Part shown: one piece after another, positions 52,301 through 63,026 of the stretch
Layout of the letters: every line of letters starts with the position of its first letter
Position numbering within the stretch: the first letter of the stretch is position 1
Assembly: GCA_965153355.1 (NCBI GenBank)
Contig: OZ231126.1
Span: forward strand, 50,158,001-50,222,000
Direction of reading: 5' to 3'
Length of the DNA stretch: 64,000 nt
From: Flaccisagitta enflata
Taxonomy: Eukaryota > Chaetognatha > Sagittoidea > Aphragmophora
The notes under the pieces: model-generated
Database searches by the model: none
What the model saw: the letters and a program-made list of their open reading frames with translations, nothing else
What the model was told of the DNA's origin: nothing
Program-made: the position numbers and the translations under genes

Positions 52301-55300
52301 CATGACACCAGTAAATCTGCTGCCAAAGAAGCAGATTCTATGTTTAAGGGCAGTCTTCATTACCTTCAATTTTGTGGGTTGCAGTTTAACTGTACATATT
52401 TTCTCGAGAGCTAAAGTTAATCCCACCTTTCCGATCTAGGACAAAAATCCCGCCTTTGTTGCACTGGTAGGCAGGGATAAACTACAATAACCACAAATCG
52501 TTTTTTTGGGAAGTCCTGCAGGATACATAAGGACTTTTGTTAGTCAGTTCATTCATTTTTCTGTCCATTTGTCCCCCCATCAGGCCTCTCAGGCCTCAAA
52601 TCTACCCTCTCAGGAATCCAATCTGCCATCTCAGGTCCCAATTCAGCCCTCTCAACCCTCAAATCTGGATTCTCAGTCCTCATGTAGCCCTCAGACCTAA
52701 ATTCTACAATCTTTGACATCCAATCAGCTCTTTTGGGTTTCAAATTAGCCATCTCAGGCTAAAAAGTCACAGAAGCGTTAGATGGTCAGCAATACCTTTT
52801 GCCCCTACTTGAGTATATGTTGGTGTGAGGTGGTTAGTGGGGGCTGATGACCTATGCTGTTTTGGGGCTGAGTTTGAGCCTTGGGGCTGAGCAGGCCTGT
52901 ATATTCTTGGGTCTGGAGGACTGAGGTTGGATTTTGGGCTTAGAGGCTGAAAATTAGCCTCAAGGTTGTGACTTAATCTTTGTGGCTGGGATTTGACTCC
53001 TAGGGCGGCTGCCCAACCAGACCACTCAAGACTTCCAATTGGTTTTATCAGGCCACAACCCAGCCATTCTAGGCTTCTTAGGTCAAAAAGAAGCTTCTCA
53101 GGCCTCAGATCATCCTCCTCGGGGCTGATTTCAGCTCTCTCAGGATTCAAATTTGTCTAACAAGCTTCCTCAGGCCTCAATTCAGCCTACCAGGAGCCGT
53201 AAAACATACACCTTCAATCAGTCCTCTTTTGCTCCCTATCAAATAAAATTAAGCTGGAAGAACGAAAGTCCTCCTGTGTTCTAAAGAGCTTTATCCTCAT
53301 TGGGGCTGCTGTCCTGCTTCCCCTCACTCTGATTCACAATCATGAAAAGGGGGGCAAGGGGTATCGCTGCCATCATATTCTTGATTTATTGCCAATACGA
53401 TATCCTCTTTCATGACTTCTAATGATTGAATTGTATTAAATCTTTATTGTCCTTAGTGGTTAGAAATAAAACCACTGGATGTGACATACTATGTCCTCTT
53501 AGAAGATATATCTGCATGCAATGTTTTTAGTCGTGGACACGCGACTCTACACCTTGCCGTGTCGGTCGGTCGGTCGGTCGGTCGGTCGGTCCGTCCGTCC
53601 GCCCGCCCGTCCGTCGTCCGTCGTATTTTTGAATTTTGTTGTTTTCACATATTGCTCCTGCCCAACCGTCCGCGATTGGATTGCTATGTATCCCGCCTTG
53701 TTTTTTGCTTTTCTCGCTATGTTTATGAAAAAAAAAAACCAAACAAAACAAAAAGGAAAAAAACAAATAACTAAGTGAAAAATACTGAAGTAAAACACCT
53801 GTCAGGTTGCAACTCCTGGAAGAAAAAAATTGAGCACTTGAGCAATTTTTAAAGCAATTGCGGTTTTTGCAATTTTTTGCAATTTTTTGCTTCTTTTGAT
53901 TGACTGTCTGACTTGATTCAGAGGTTCCCATTTGATTTGTAGGGTTTAGCAATATGTATTAGTGTTGTATGAATGCAAAAATTGATAATGGCTATCAGCA
54001 CAGTTATATTTTGGTGGCACCACATACTGCTTAAATTAACCTCTTTTGGCAGGTTTTCACGATTGTCGCAATTTTCGCCTATCTGACACCCTGACTTTGG
54101 TCAAAAATGGGCACATCTAGACAAGACGAGAGTGGACCAAAACGTTTTCCACTGTTTTAAGGACATCATGAACAACTTATATCCAGAGTTCCATAATGAT
54201 TTTCCACCTACAACATAGTATGACATCCCCTAATGCAGAGACACAGTCCGGACGCATCGTTGCCCGGTCGGGCTTGTTATCTTAAAGATGATAAATCAAA
54301 ATCACATATTATTTAGTACTATGGGGAAGCAAATTGGAGCATATAATATTACATATCAACCTCAAAAGTAATGAGAATATGAAAACAAAATATCTTTACA
54401 CAAACCTTCCTTCAGCCCATCCCCCTGACTATGAAATCATCGAGTGGAAACCAGATGGGATATGATTTGGCGATGGGTTCACCACCACTCCAAGATATGC
54501 AGTTAGTGGAAAGACTTCAAGCATTCCAAGGCGAATCCATGGCACAATTCCAACAGGTTGTAAATATGGCAGGTAACACAGTCAAAAAATTGATTTGTAT
54601 CTTGTCCCTCGCTTGCTCAGCTACTCTACAGAAGGAACCATTATAAGAGGGACCAAAATCATAGCACCCCCCTACAGCTCACATCACTACTTATATTTAT
54701 TTATTTTAAATAGTGGTTTCTACCTCAGGTGAATATAAATTTTTTCATCAAGGCGATTTTTGAGGGGCTTCGAATCTGCTCAAATTTTAGCATAAAAAGG
54801 TCAATTTTAGCCATTTTAAGAGAAATCTCAAAAAAAGCTTGGATGAAAAGAATTGTTTTTACCAAAAGTATAAACTTCTGCCCAAAAGAAAAGAAGTATT
54901 AATATAAGTTGTAGGGGGGAGGGGTGCTATAACTGTTATAACGGTTTCTCCTGTATATGAGGTGTCCGTTTGTTGTTTTGCTGGTCCGCTGGTCCGAAGG
55001 AGGTTAGCGCAAAATTTTTGATGACGTGAAATAACTGAAGCAGTGATTTTTGAGCAATACGATCATATATACGACTCCTGCCCAGCCATGTTGTAAAAAC
55101 AGCTCCCGCCCATTGATAGTTACTAATTTTGATCATTCTGAGTTAAGTGAAGAGAAAAAAAACTAACATTGATTTGGGTTCAGATTTTTTTCGGTCCATG
55201 ATTATCATGGCATTATCATGGCATGATATATGCTTCTTTTTTCATACCTGACTTGGCGTTTGTTGTTTCGCGCATACTCAACTCTTCTACCACGAATTAA

Positions 55301-55515
55301 CAGGAGTGCGACAGTCCGAATATCAGTGTTGGCGCGGGGTCCTTGACTCCTCAAAGCCCACGATCTGCGAGTTCTAGAGTTAATGCCATCTCCACTGAAT
55401 CCATGGGACAACCAAGGACTAACCTGACAGTTCCGGCGTTCCAAGGAGGATTCGGAATGCTGCGGCCGGGATTTGCTTCGGGAAGAAACGACCTTACATT
55501 TTCCGTCACAGCAAA

Positions 55516-55603
<88 letters not shown>

Positions 55604-55671
55604 AAGAATTTCACTGCACAAAAGCTGTAAAAACTCATCGCTCATTTTGCATCATTTGAACTTGCATCGAA

Positions 55672-55748
<77 letters not shown>

Positions 55749-56113
55749 ATTTTGCGCTCAGCTAGGTAGGTGACTGGGTGCACTTCGTGAGATAACTGAC
55801 AGTTTGACATAGTCACAATAGTTCACGCGACTGTAATGACATAAATCTCTAAACAGTATTACGGAGATGCTGACCCGCACAGTCGGTCGTATCGCGCACC
55901 AACTCCCACAAAGAAGAGTCAAGTCCGACAGAAGAAGCGACTTCCCAATTGGTTACGCTTCCTCATTCTCAAAATCGTCGGTGTAAAAACCGTCGGTGTA
56001 AAAACCAGCGAGAACGACACAGTCATCATTGGAACATTTTGTTACGCGCTTACCATGGCCTTGGGACTTCTCTACGTTTCTACACATACAGTTTTCCTCG
56101 GTTATAATGCAAC
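47093..56113 (+). CDS. predicted membrane protein with Ser/Thr/Pro-rich N-terminal domain (first four exons)
   Basis: Exons 47093-47260, 54416-54556, 55304-55516 and 55857-56113 join in one frame with AG/GT borders. The first three introns are phase 0; the fourth donor (GTAAGG) leaves phase 2. The start is AATAATGG, giving MDSDTKSLVSEGAEEAQ. About 180 residues of polar, Ser/Thr/Pro-rich sequence follow (SLTPQSPRSASSRVNAIST), with possible proline-directed phosphorylation sites. Exon 4 has a basic stretch (KKSQVRQKKRLPNW) before one hydrophobic helix (VIIGTFCYALTMALGLLYVS) and a possible N-glycosylation site NAT. A basic region followed by a helix suggests a cytoplasmic N-terminus. I do not recognise the family. 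A 15-bp tandem duplication in exon 4 repeats VGVKT. Later exons were not found. An alternative exon-2 donor at 54572 would break the frame. Confidence 0.7.
47340..47420. repeat. tandem repeat containing CRE palindromes in intron 1
   Basis: Three to four units of about 25 bp of the form CCATGACGTCATGAAGTCAT. Two contain the perfect palindrome TGACGTCA (47387-47394 and 47410-47417), the consensus of CREB/ATF sites. They lie 80-160 bp inside the first intron. Function is inference only. Confidence 0.5.
47431..48055. mobile_element. hAT-like foldback, 8-bp target duplication TCATGTAG
   Basis: 625 bp with exact flanking TCATGTAG (47423-47430, 48056-48063). Ends TAGACCTCCCAGAA and TTCTGGGAGACCTA. 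The arms are about 290 bp each and well conserved (e.g. GCAAAAAACTGTCA and its complement), meeting near 47750. No coding capacity. Confidence 0.85.
48073..48664. mobile_element. hAT-like foldback with telomere-like CCCTAA core
   Basis: 592 bp flanked by GATAATTG / GATAATGG (7 of 8 identical). Ends GGCTTACGTGTAGGAGAGGA and its inverted partner TCCTCTCCTACACGTAGACC. The arms are almost perfectly complementary for about 130 bp. The core (48190-48550) consists of CCCCTACCC/CCCTAACCC words on the left and the complementary TTAGGG/GGGTTTAGGG on the right. It starts 9 bp after the duplication of the previous element. Confidence 0.8.
48737..49989. mobile_element. hAT-like element with (GGAAGC)n subterminal arrays
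   Basis: 1253 bp flanked by exact GTTACAAG (48729-48736, 49990-49997). Ends TAGAGATGCAGAAGCGG and CCGCTTCTGCATCTCTA. Both subterminal regions are hexanucleotide GGAAGC arrays (48745-48930, inverting near 48900; 49800-49970). The middle is AT-rich with a (CT)n-like tract at 49180-49395. No transposase frame. Confidence 0.85.
51600..52260 (+). mobile_element. M-family element (ACAGG-end variant), nested
   Basis: Left GGTCATTGATACCCATTGCC and GGGCAGTGGCCCTGAAGAGG, GTGCTGTAAAACACAGGGGG. Core of about 18 units of 20-21 bp near GCAGATTTCAGGCCTGAGAG (51780-52150). Right CCCATGTCCTACAGGACTTC. The frame encoding SGLRGQI-type repeats is a repeat artefact. Confidence 0.7.
52775..53385 (+). mobile_element. 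M-family element, nested, diverged
   Basis: Left AGAAGCGTTAGATGGTCAGC and GGGCTGATGACCTATGCTG. Degenerate core units in both orientations. Right CCTGTGTTCTAAAGAGCTTT, GGGGCTGCTGTCCTGCTTCC, and GGGGTATCGCTGCCATC. Its two ends are of different variants (CTATGC left, TGTGTTCTA right), suggesting recombination between subfamilies. Confidence 0.6.
53524..53702 (-). mobile_element. H-family repeat inside the hAT-like element
   Basis: TTTTTAGTCGTGGACACGCG hairpin, (GGTC)n and (GTCC)n core at 53565-53620, CTGCCCAACCGTCCGCGATT and end CCCGCCTTGTT. Confidence 0.75.
54573..55303. other. intron sequence, nothing recognised
   Basis: Intron 2 of the unrecognised membrane-protein gene. An ATATGAGGTGTCCGTTTG / CTGGTCCGCTGGTCCG stretch near 54955-54995 may be a decayed H-family fragment. 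Confidence 0.4.
55517..55746. repeat. (GA)n, (TA)n and (GA)n microsatellites
   Basis: A GA run starts at the splice donor itself (exon end AAT|GTGAGAGAGA, 55517-55600). A (TA)n run at 55673-55695 passes directly into a second GA run to about 55746. Confidence 0.92.
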
Positions 56114-57430
56114 GTAAGGCATCATAATTCATAAGTCACAGGGCTAGATAGGACACGGTGCAAGATCGCGTGAAATTTGGTAGTCACCAAAAATCAAAGT
56201 GTCATAAAATATTTTTTTTCTTTATGGTAGCATAGTATATCACTTTCTGAAGACAAAACAAAAAAATTTAATGCAAAATCTATTTTAATTAGCTAAATAT
56301 TAATGATTTAATATTTAATAATGATTTTCACAATATAATGAGATTTTTTCATATTTTTCAAGTATATTCAATAATAAAATACTTCAAAATATTGTTATTA
56401 TATCTAATTTATATGAAATATCCAATTTTTATAAAATTCTTTATTAATTTGCTTGATTATAAGTCAATAAAAGCAATAAAAAAAACATTTTTTGCTCATT
56501 TATTCTATAATGTCATAATTTGATTGTTATAATCTGGATGTTAGCTTGTGATTACACATTCAGCAATTGTATATAACTTCAATCAACCATACTTTGTATG
56601 CATACTCATTCATTCATTCATTCATTCATTCATTCACTCATTCATTCCTTCTTCATCTCATGAATTTGCAGGGGTGTACATAATTGAGTGGCTTTTGATT
56701 TCCCCCCCCCTGCCTTTGATTTTCTTCCCCGCGATGTATCACGTCGTGTTACAAAATTTATGATTGTCTTCCCAATAAAGCAATAATACAGTGCAATTAA
56801 GGTTTAAATAGTTTAAAATTGTGTTTTACTAATCAAGTTTTATGATTTGGTACTACCAAAAGTTATATTTTCCCCAAATTTTTTTTTTTCTCTTTTTTCC
56901 TTCCTTTCCCTTCCCCATCTCCAACCCTTGATTTTTTCCAGCTGGGGGAAACTTAATTCACTCATACATTCATTCTTTCATTAATTGATTTGATTTGATG
57001 AGATAAGATTTCAATTCAGTCATGAATGACAACTATTTTTATCTATTTTCTCGTTGATAGTAATCCTTGATTCTCTGAACCAAAAGGGGCTGAGTGACAC
57101 ACCAACCGGTTACATCAGTCTTATTCATGGAAGGGCAGGGGCGTGGATTGAACAGCTGCACATGCTGGACATCTGCACAGGACAAAAACGAGGATGGAAA
57201 CATGACTAATACGGAATCGCTTGGAATGGGCAGAAGCAGTTATTCTGGTGGACAGGGGCAGTTTTGTGGGTGGTTGGGGGCTGTTATGTGGGTGGGCAGG
57301 AAAAGTGGCACATCTTCTATTCAATCAACACCCCCTCTCAATGAGAAAGGCTCTTTCAGAGTCACTCCCGACCGATGAACATACCCTCTGATCAGTCACC
57401 TAGCAAGCAACTAAAAAGCATTCATGAATG
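56114..57430. other. no gene seen
   Basis: AT-rich sequence. A motif GACACGGTGCA at about 56152 resembles the MITE end at 38046 without a partner. (TTCA)n at 56605-56648. No exon continuing the preceding gene was convincing. Confidence 0.4.
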
Positions 57431-57593
57431 AACAAGACCAAGTAGGCCAATAGGTGCGATGTGTGGATTGTCAAACGAATGCGTTACCGACTGACCAAGC
57501 AACCAACCGACCAACTGACCAACCAACCAACCGACCAACCAACTGAACAACAGACAGGGCTAGTTATATAGGTGCTTTGTCGCACCTAAAAAG
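57431..57593 (+). mobile_element. H-family repeat, GGTGCGA subfamily, intact
   Basis: AACAAGACCAAGTAGGCCAA, box AGGTGCGATGTGTGG, (CCAA/CCGA)n core at 57495-57550, terminal hairpin AGGTGCTTTGTCGCACCT followed by AAAAAG. It is the intact template for the split copy at 4915-6594. Confidence 0.75.
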
Positions 57594-57735
57594 CAAGTAA
57601 CGCGGGGTCACAATATCGTTGCAGACCGGTGGGCAGGGTCATCCAACCCCCATTCTACCCCAACCCCTATTTCTAACCCCCACTCCAACACAAACACACA
57701 CACAATAACAACTGCACCATCATAAATGCGCGTTT

Positions 57736-57737
<2 letters not shown>

Positions 57738-57811
<74 letters not shown>

Positions 57812-57816
57812 TTGTT

Positions 57817-57850
<34 letters not shown>

Positions 57851-58210
57851 TTTTTTTTTCTTTTTTTCTTTCTTTCTTTCTCATTTCTTTCTCTCTTTCT
57901 TTTTTGCAATCTTGTTTTCTTTCTTTCTCCTTTCTTTCTTTCTCCTTTCTTTTTTTTTTTTCTCATTTCTTTCTTTTTTGTCTCTTTCTTTCTCATTTCT
58001 TTCTTTCTCCTTACTTTCTTTCTCGTTTCTTATTTCCCTTATTTTTTCTTTCTTTCTTTCTTTCTTTCTATCTCTCTTTCTATCTTTCTATCTTTCTCTC
58101 TTTCTGTCTTTCTTTCTTTCTTGCTCGTTCTTTCTTTCTTTTTTCCTTTCTTTCTTAATATCTTCTTTCTTTCTTTCTTTTTTTTTCCTTCTTTCTTTCT
58201 TTCTTCATTT
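57738..58210. repeat. (TTTC)n microsatellite, degenerate
   Basis: CTTT tetranucleotides for about 470 bp, near perfect at first and increasingly interrupted. F/L/S frames over it are artefacts. Confidence 0.93.
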
Positions 58211-58232
58211 CACTCTTTCGGATGTCCCTCAT

Positions 58233-58568
58233 TAGAGTGGGCTCAATTAGAGCATTTGAATGAAACATTATTTCCAAGCACTTTTCATGTTGCATGTGCA
58301 TGTGAAAAGCCTAATATCATTGGAAAATTGATTTGGACTTGATCTAGGCACTCCGTCATCAATGCTGTAGTTGTGTAAGATTACTATGGGAGAAATTTCT
58401 TTCAAAACTCCAGCAATCAATTCTATACAACTACAGCATTGATGACGGAGTGTCTAGATCAAGTCTAAATCAATTTTCCAAAGAGATTGGGCTCTTAACG
58501 TTCAAAAGGAACAAGAAAATTGCTTTGAAATAATGTTTTCTTCAAATGCCCAAATTGAGCCCACTCTA
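58233..58568. mobile_element. hAT-like foldback MITE
   Basis: Ends TAGAGTGGGCTCAATT and AATTGAGCCCACTCTA. Inner arms include GATCTAGGCACTCCGTCATC and its near complement. 8-bp flanks TCCCTCAT / CTCTTCAT match at 5 of 8. The centre is a hairpin around GTTGTGTAAGATTACTATGG. Confidence 0.7.
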
Positions 58569-58792
58569 CTCTTCATGTCCGTCTATCTTTCCCCCCCTCT
58601 TGAGACCTGAAGTCCCATTAAAGCCTATTGAGGCCTGAAATCTTGTTCTAGATCCTGAAACTAACCCGAAATCAGCCAAAAATCAGCCCTTTAAGCCTGA
58701 ACAGTACCCTCCCAAGCCAAAAATTGCTGAATTCACTAAAGAATGAAATCAGTCTTCACTTGCCCCTTGATTTTTTGCCTGTTTTTTTTTTT

Positions 58793-58994
58793 TTTTTTGG
58801 TCGCGTGCTACGCGACTCAACACCCCGCTTTTTCGGTCCATTGGTCCGTCAGTCCGTCCATCCGTCACTCTTAACTTTTTTGGTGTTAATGGGGTTTTTG
58901 ACCATACTGCTCCTGCCCAAATGCTTCACTGACCTCAATTATGGCCCCTGCCAACCCGCACGCAACTGGGGTAGCCATGTATCCGGCCTTGATT
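58793..58994 (-). mobile_element. H-family repeat
   Basis: GGTCGCGTGCTACGCGACTC hairpin, GGTCCGTCAGTCCGTCC core, CTGCTCCTGCCCAAATG, CCCGCACGCAACTGGGGTAG and end ATCCGGCCTTGATT. Confidence 0.7.
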
Positions 58995-58997
58995 TCT

Positions 58998-60082
58998 CAC
59001 TCATTAGGGGACCTGTAAGCCCCCCTAGGGCCTGGGCCCCTATCTTAGATGGGGATGAACCCCCTCTGCATGACCCTGGATCTAATTGAGCCACCTGGCC
59101 ACTCATGGGGACCTTCAGAGCCTTAATTTGCGCTCATCAGTACTTATTAAAGTGTCAAGGAGAAATTCACAATTTTGTCATTCCGACATGTCTCATTGAG
59201 AATGAAGAATTTGCATAAACAAGGCTGGATACACGGCTACCGAAGTCGCGTGCGGGTGGGCAGGGGCCACCTGAAGCCTGATTTTTGGCGAGTATTTCAG
59301 ACAACAGAGGCAAAGCTGGAATTTTGATCCGTTCTAAGCCAATTTCAGCCTTATGCCAGGTGATGGAAACTCGGGTTATGATGTTATATTAGGCTGAGTG
59401 AAGTGCCAAGCTGGACTTTTGGTCCGATCCTTAGCTTTAAAATTGCGCCACAAGGAGCAATCCTGCAAGATGCGAATTAGGCTGAATAAGATGGAAACCC
59501 GATAATACGTATAAAAGCCCAATAGGATCTCCCGTAGCGATTCCTCGATGTAGATTGAATATCGAGGGTTGTGGTGTACACCGTTAAAATTTGTAGATGT
59601 TAAGATTTTGGATCCGCGCGATAAAACGATAAGAACACAGTTATGTAGTTGATAAAATGTTCTGGATAAGATGAATTGGGTAAAAATTGTCCGAGGACAA
59701 TTGAAGGAAACTGATTTCTGATGAAGGAAAGGAGAATTTGAAATGTTTTTAAGTTATTGAAGATTTCGAAGAATTGAGCCACCTGGCCACTGATGGGGAA
59801 ACCTGCCCCCCCCCCCTATATTGTTCTTTTACTGCATAGAAGTTCGCTCCAGTATTTTTTGCCTGTCTTTTTTTACTTTTTTTTCTCACACATTAGGGGG
59901 CCCTTAAGGCCCCCTAGGGCCTGGGGCCCTATCTTAGATGGAGGTGACCCCCCTCTGCATGACCCTGGATCTAATTGAGCCACCTGGCCACTCATGGGGA
60001 CCCTCAGAGCCTTAATTTGTGCTCATCAGTACTTGATCAAGTGTTTATGAGAATTAATAATTTTGTCATTTCTTTTATATGT
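58998..60082. repeat. 190-bp direct repeat pair with spacer
   Basis: The block CTAGGGCCTGGGCCCCTATC ... CTGGATCTAATTGAGCCACC ... ATTTTGTCATT at about 58998-59190 recurs at about 59893-60082 with roughly 88% identity. A further short part (GAGCCACCTGGCCACTGATG) lies at 59776. A related fragment is at 17980-18020. An H-family head fragment lies at 59218-59273. Unclassified dispersed repeat. Confidence 0.7.
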
Positions 60083-61110
60083 TCCCATTGAGAATCAAGA
60101 ATTGTGCGAAAATAAAACTGCAAAATCGGCGAACATCAGCACCTGCAAAATCCACATCTAGGTGCCTATGTTTTGAATGCAAATTGTTCTTGGTTTTCCG
60201 TATTCTTGATTCTCAAATTCCAAAATGTTTTTTTCCAAAACCCTTGATTGCCACATATCTCAACAAAAAAATTGTAAAAACGCATGTTAAAATGATCGCA
60301 GGGGGATGAAATTTAAACTGCAAGTGGATGACACATCCGGTTAATTTGTCCTAAAATCTTGTGGCGCTGCGCCATCAGGAAGTGCGCCAAATCAGAGCAG
60401 AACCAATTTTTGCCAAAATTTTTCATTTTTTATTACATTTTGGCTATTTCTATATTTATTTTTATTTTGGCATTTAGATTTTAAAGATAAGGGTGACAAT
60501 TTTTTTCACACAAAGCTTATGATAGCCTGAGTGGATTTCATCCAAAAACAGAAACTGAAACCGCAATATGTGTCGTCAACAGCGTAAAGAAGTCATGATG
60601 TCTGGATCATTACAGCGGTCTTTTGAGATTTTCTCATTTTTCTTAAAGGGAGATCACTTCAGTTAGGACTCTAATGAGCCCACAAGAGTATCATCTGCCT
60701 GGGAAGTGACAATATGATATCTATTTTGCCAGCAGAACACATTTTTGGTCAAAAATGAGAGTTTCTGATGCAAAATTATATGCAAAAATCACGTGACTAG
60801 CTAATTCACTTTTATCTTTCTCCATGTCTTATGGGAAAATAGTCGTTGGCAGAGTTCTTGTTTTGGCCTTTTTCTACAACTTCATCTCTACAATCGCAGC
60901 CTCAAGACCGCCTTTCAGTTCAGTCAAAACAACGCTTTTTTTTCCTGATTAAGAGACAAACACTTTTCTTGTATTTCCGTCTTTTTGCTTCCTTATTCTT
61001 TTTACTTAATATGCTTCTTTAGGGGGGGGGCGGTCTGTTTGTGTGTTCATCTCCATCGCTTTTTCGCTCGTCTTTCACTGTTCAGTGTACATCAGTCATT
61101 CTATCAATCC
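60083..61110. other. no gene seen
   Basis: Unique-looking AT-rich DNA; no supported exon. Confidence 0.4.
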
Positions 61111-61217
61111 GTTGCGTTTGCGTTGCGTTTGCGTTTGCGTTTGCGTTTGCGTTTGCGTTTGCGTTTGCGTTTGCGTTTGCGTTTGCGTTCGCGTTCGCGT
61201 TTGCGTTTGCGTTTGCT
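61111..61217. repeat. (GCGTTT)n microsatellite
   Basis: About 17 near-perfect GCGTTT hexamers. All six frames are open and give LRLRLR, FAFAFA or CVCVCV; none is a gene. Confidence 0.95.
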
Positions 61218-61442
61218 TGTCCGTTGATTACGTGGTCGGCTATCGGGTCGATATGTTATCTTGCTGAGATCTGATCTGCAGATCAAATTGTTAATCTGTC
61301 GGTCAGCCCGTCTCTTAGTGAATATGTCTGTCTTACGTACTGTCATTCGGTCCTTATGTCTCTCTGTCCGTATGACTGCCCGTTTTCTTTGTACCCTATC
61401 ATGAATCCTGTCTGTCTCTCGATCCGTGGATTAAATCATGTA

Positions 61443-62048
61443 CTATCTAGAACATATGTATATCGACAGGCATTTAAAGCAATAACTCTATAAAGAATAA
61501 AAAAATTACATCAAAATCAGTGAGATTCTGAATCTACTTCGAATTTCTGACCAAATGCCGCAAATCGCATCCTTTTAGCTCAAGCTAAAATGACAAGCTT
61601 AGAAATGACAAGCAAAACAAGATTGATACTCCAATCAAGAAATATGAAAAAAAAAATGCATCTAGTTTCTTTACAAGTTACTAAGTCTCTTTTCAGATAG
61701 ATTGGAGGTTTTTTCACCCTATTTTTGGTCCTCATTACAGCGCCTAACACCTTTGTTGCATTTTCTTGGTTGATTTGAACCTCTCTGAGTCATTAGGATT
61801 GAAACTGAAGCAAAATGGAGAACATAGCAAATACTTAGGAATTTTTTGAATAAAATTCTGAGGGAGAGTAATCATGCATTTATTCTCAGCATTTTTATAA
61901 AAATGCTTAGAAAATCTATTTACAGTTTGTTGTTGAACGCCAAAGATGTAATATTAAGTATCTATCATATTTTGGAGATTTTTTTATGATTCTCATACTG
62001 ATAGATTATTCAATCCCTATACTGTCGATATACTTATGTTCTAGATAG
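61443..62048. mobile_element. Tc1/mariner-like element, TA-flanked
   Basis: TA|CTATCTAGAACATATGTA at the left and TACTTATGTTCTAGATAG|TA at the right, an inverted repeat of about 26 bp (including TATCGACAG and its complement) around 550 bp of AT-rich, non-coding DNA. Confidence 0.55.
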
Positions 62049-62546
62049 TAGAGCCTCAGTGAAGCTCTATAAAGACAATACGTGATTCATATTATGTAGT
62101 CTCAGTAAAATCTCAGAATAGCGTTGCAAAACCAGTCAGTTTTCTTCCGTGAGAAAAAAAGTCAAAATCTTTAAATATTCAACTGAATTTTAAGCTTCTA
62201 TAGTAGCTACCTTTAAACCGCTTTTCCGGCTACTGATACCCGATCCCGACCTCCCTTTCCGTTTACCACAGACCTTTTTTTCTAAACGGACATTTTACGC
62301 CATTCTTAGTTAGCCAATAATGACATGACCTAGGTTGTCTTACCATATTTTCCCCCTCCCTCAGTGCCAACCGCATGTTTATTCCTTCTCAATTTATTTC
62401 TATTACCGAGTCTCCGACATTAACGTCCTTCATACTTAATTGGATTGCCGTGCCCAGCTCAGGCGCACGCACTGTGGCATGGATTGGTTTCCAATATGTG
62501 TATTAGAAATGACATATTTTCTATGTTTTATCTTTTCTTTTCCCTC

Positions 62547-62710
62547 TTTTTAGTTGCGGACACGCAACTCTATAAGAGGCTTTGTCCGTCCGTCGGTCGG
62601 TCCGTCGGTCGGTCCGTCGGTCCATAACCATCGAGTCGAAAAGTGGGAAAACGCGCATTTCCGCCCCTGCCCACCCGTCCGCAATTGGTGGCCGTGTATC
62701 CGGCCTTGTT
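62547..62710 (-). mobile_element. H-family repeat, AGTTGCGGAC subfamily
   Basis: TTTTTAGTTGCGGACACGCA hairpin, CTCTATAAGAGGCTTTGTCC, GTCGGTCGGTCC core, GGGAAAACGCGCATTTCCGC, CCCGTCCGCAATTGGTGG and CCGGCCTTGTT. About 90% identical to 43090-43240. Confidence 0.8.
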
Positions 62711-62838
62711 CCTTCCATTCAGATAGGTTAATTCACAACTTAGATATACTTGTTTTCTAACTCTCGTTGATATCTTCATGGCATTGGCCTGACCAAATAG
62801 GATGGGCAAGAAATTGAACGAAAATTACTTGAGAAAAT

Positions 62839-63026
62839 AACAAGGACGGGTACGCGGGCCAAGGTGGTGCGCCAGGCGTTTTAAGTCGCTCTGTCTATCC
62901 GTCGATCTATCCGTCTGTCGGTAACGCTGAGCTTTTTCAGCATTTCAGGGCGGTTTTTGCATTATCGCTCCTGCTAAAAAGGTTGATTAGCCTTATTATA
63001 ACTGCCGTGTATCCAGACTTGCTTTA
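62839..63026. mobile_element. H-family composite fragments
   Basis: A head-like AACAAGGACGGGTACGCGG is followed from about 62878 by a reverse copy (TTTTAAGTCGCTCTGTCTAT, TCGCTCCTGC, GCCGTGTATCCAGACTTGCT). Confidence 0.5.

Larger units (their letters stand above)
50762..54232. mobile_element. 3.47-kb hAT-like foldback with nested elements
   Basis: Exact 8-bp duplication ATGCAGAG (50754-50761 and 54233-54240). Ends TAGGGGATGTCATACTATG and CATAGTATGACATCCCCTA. Inverted arms run about 550 bp on each side (e.g. AGTGTTGTATGAATGCAAAA and its complement; TAACCACTAAGGACAAT and its complement), at roughly 80-85% identity. The centre is taken up by two M-family minisatellite elements (about 51600-52260 and 52775-53385), and the right arm carries an H-family repeat (53524-53702). 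No transposase frame is recognisable. Confidence 0.85.
50022..54278 (-). mobile_element. H-family element (GATGCG subfamily) split by the 3.47-kb insertion
   Basis: Hairpin end TTTTTAGATGTGTCCGTCAG then GAGCGCATCTATATAAGAGG, and GTCCATCCGTCCATCTG core at 50022-50110. The far end GTCCGGACGCATCGTTGCCC and GGTCGGGCTTGTT lies at 54246-54278, beyond the insertion. Read in element orientation, the box GATGCGTCCG matches the hairpin's GATGTGTCCG at 9 of 10 positions. With about 770 bp of its own sequence this is the longest copy. Confidence 0.6.

Noticed and set aside
54557-54572. Alternative exon-2 donor at 54572 (GCAG|GTAACA) of the membrane-protein gene
   Set aside because: It looks like a good donor, but joining it to the exon at 55304 puts that exon out of frame and meets a stop; the donor at 54556 keeps the frame.
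61041-61346. Cys-Val, Phe-Ala and Lys-Arg repeat proteins
   Set aside because: All six frames are open because of the (GCGTTT)n hexamer; no start context or flanking domain.
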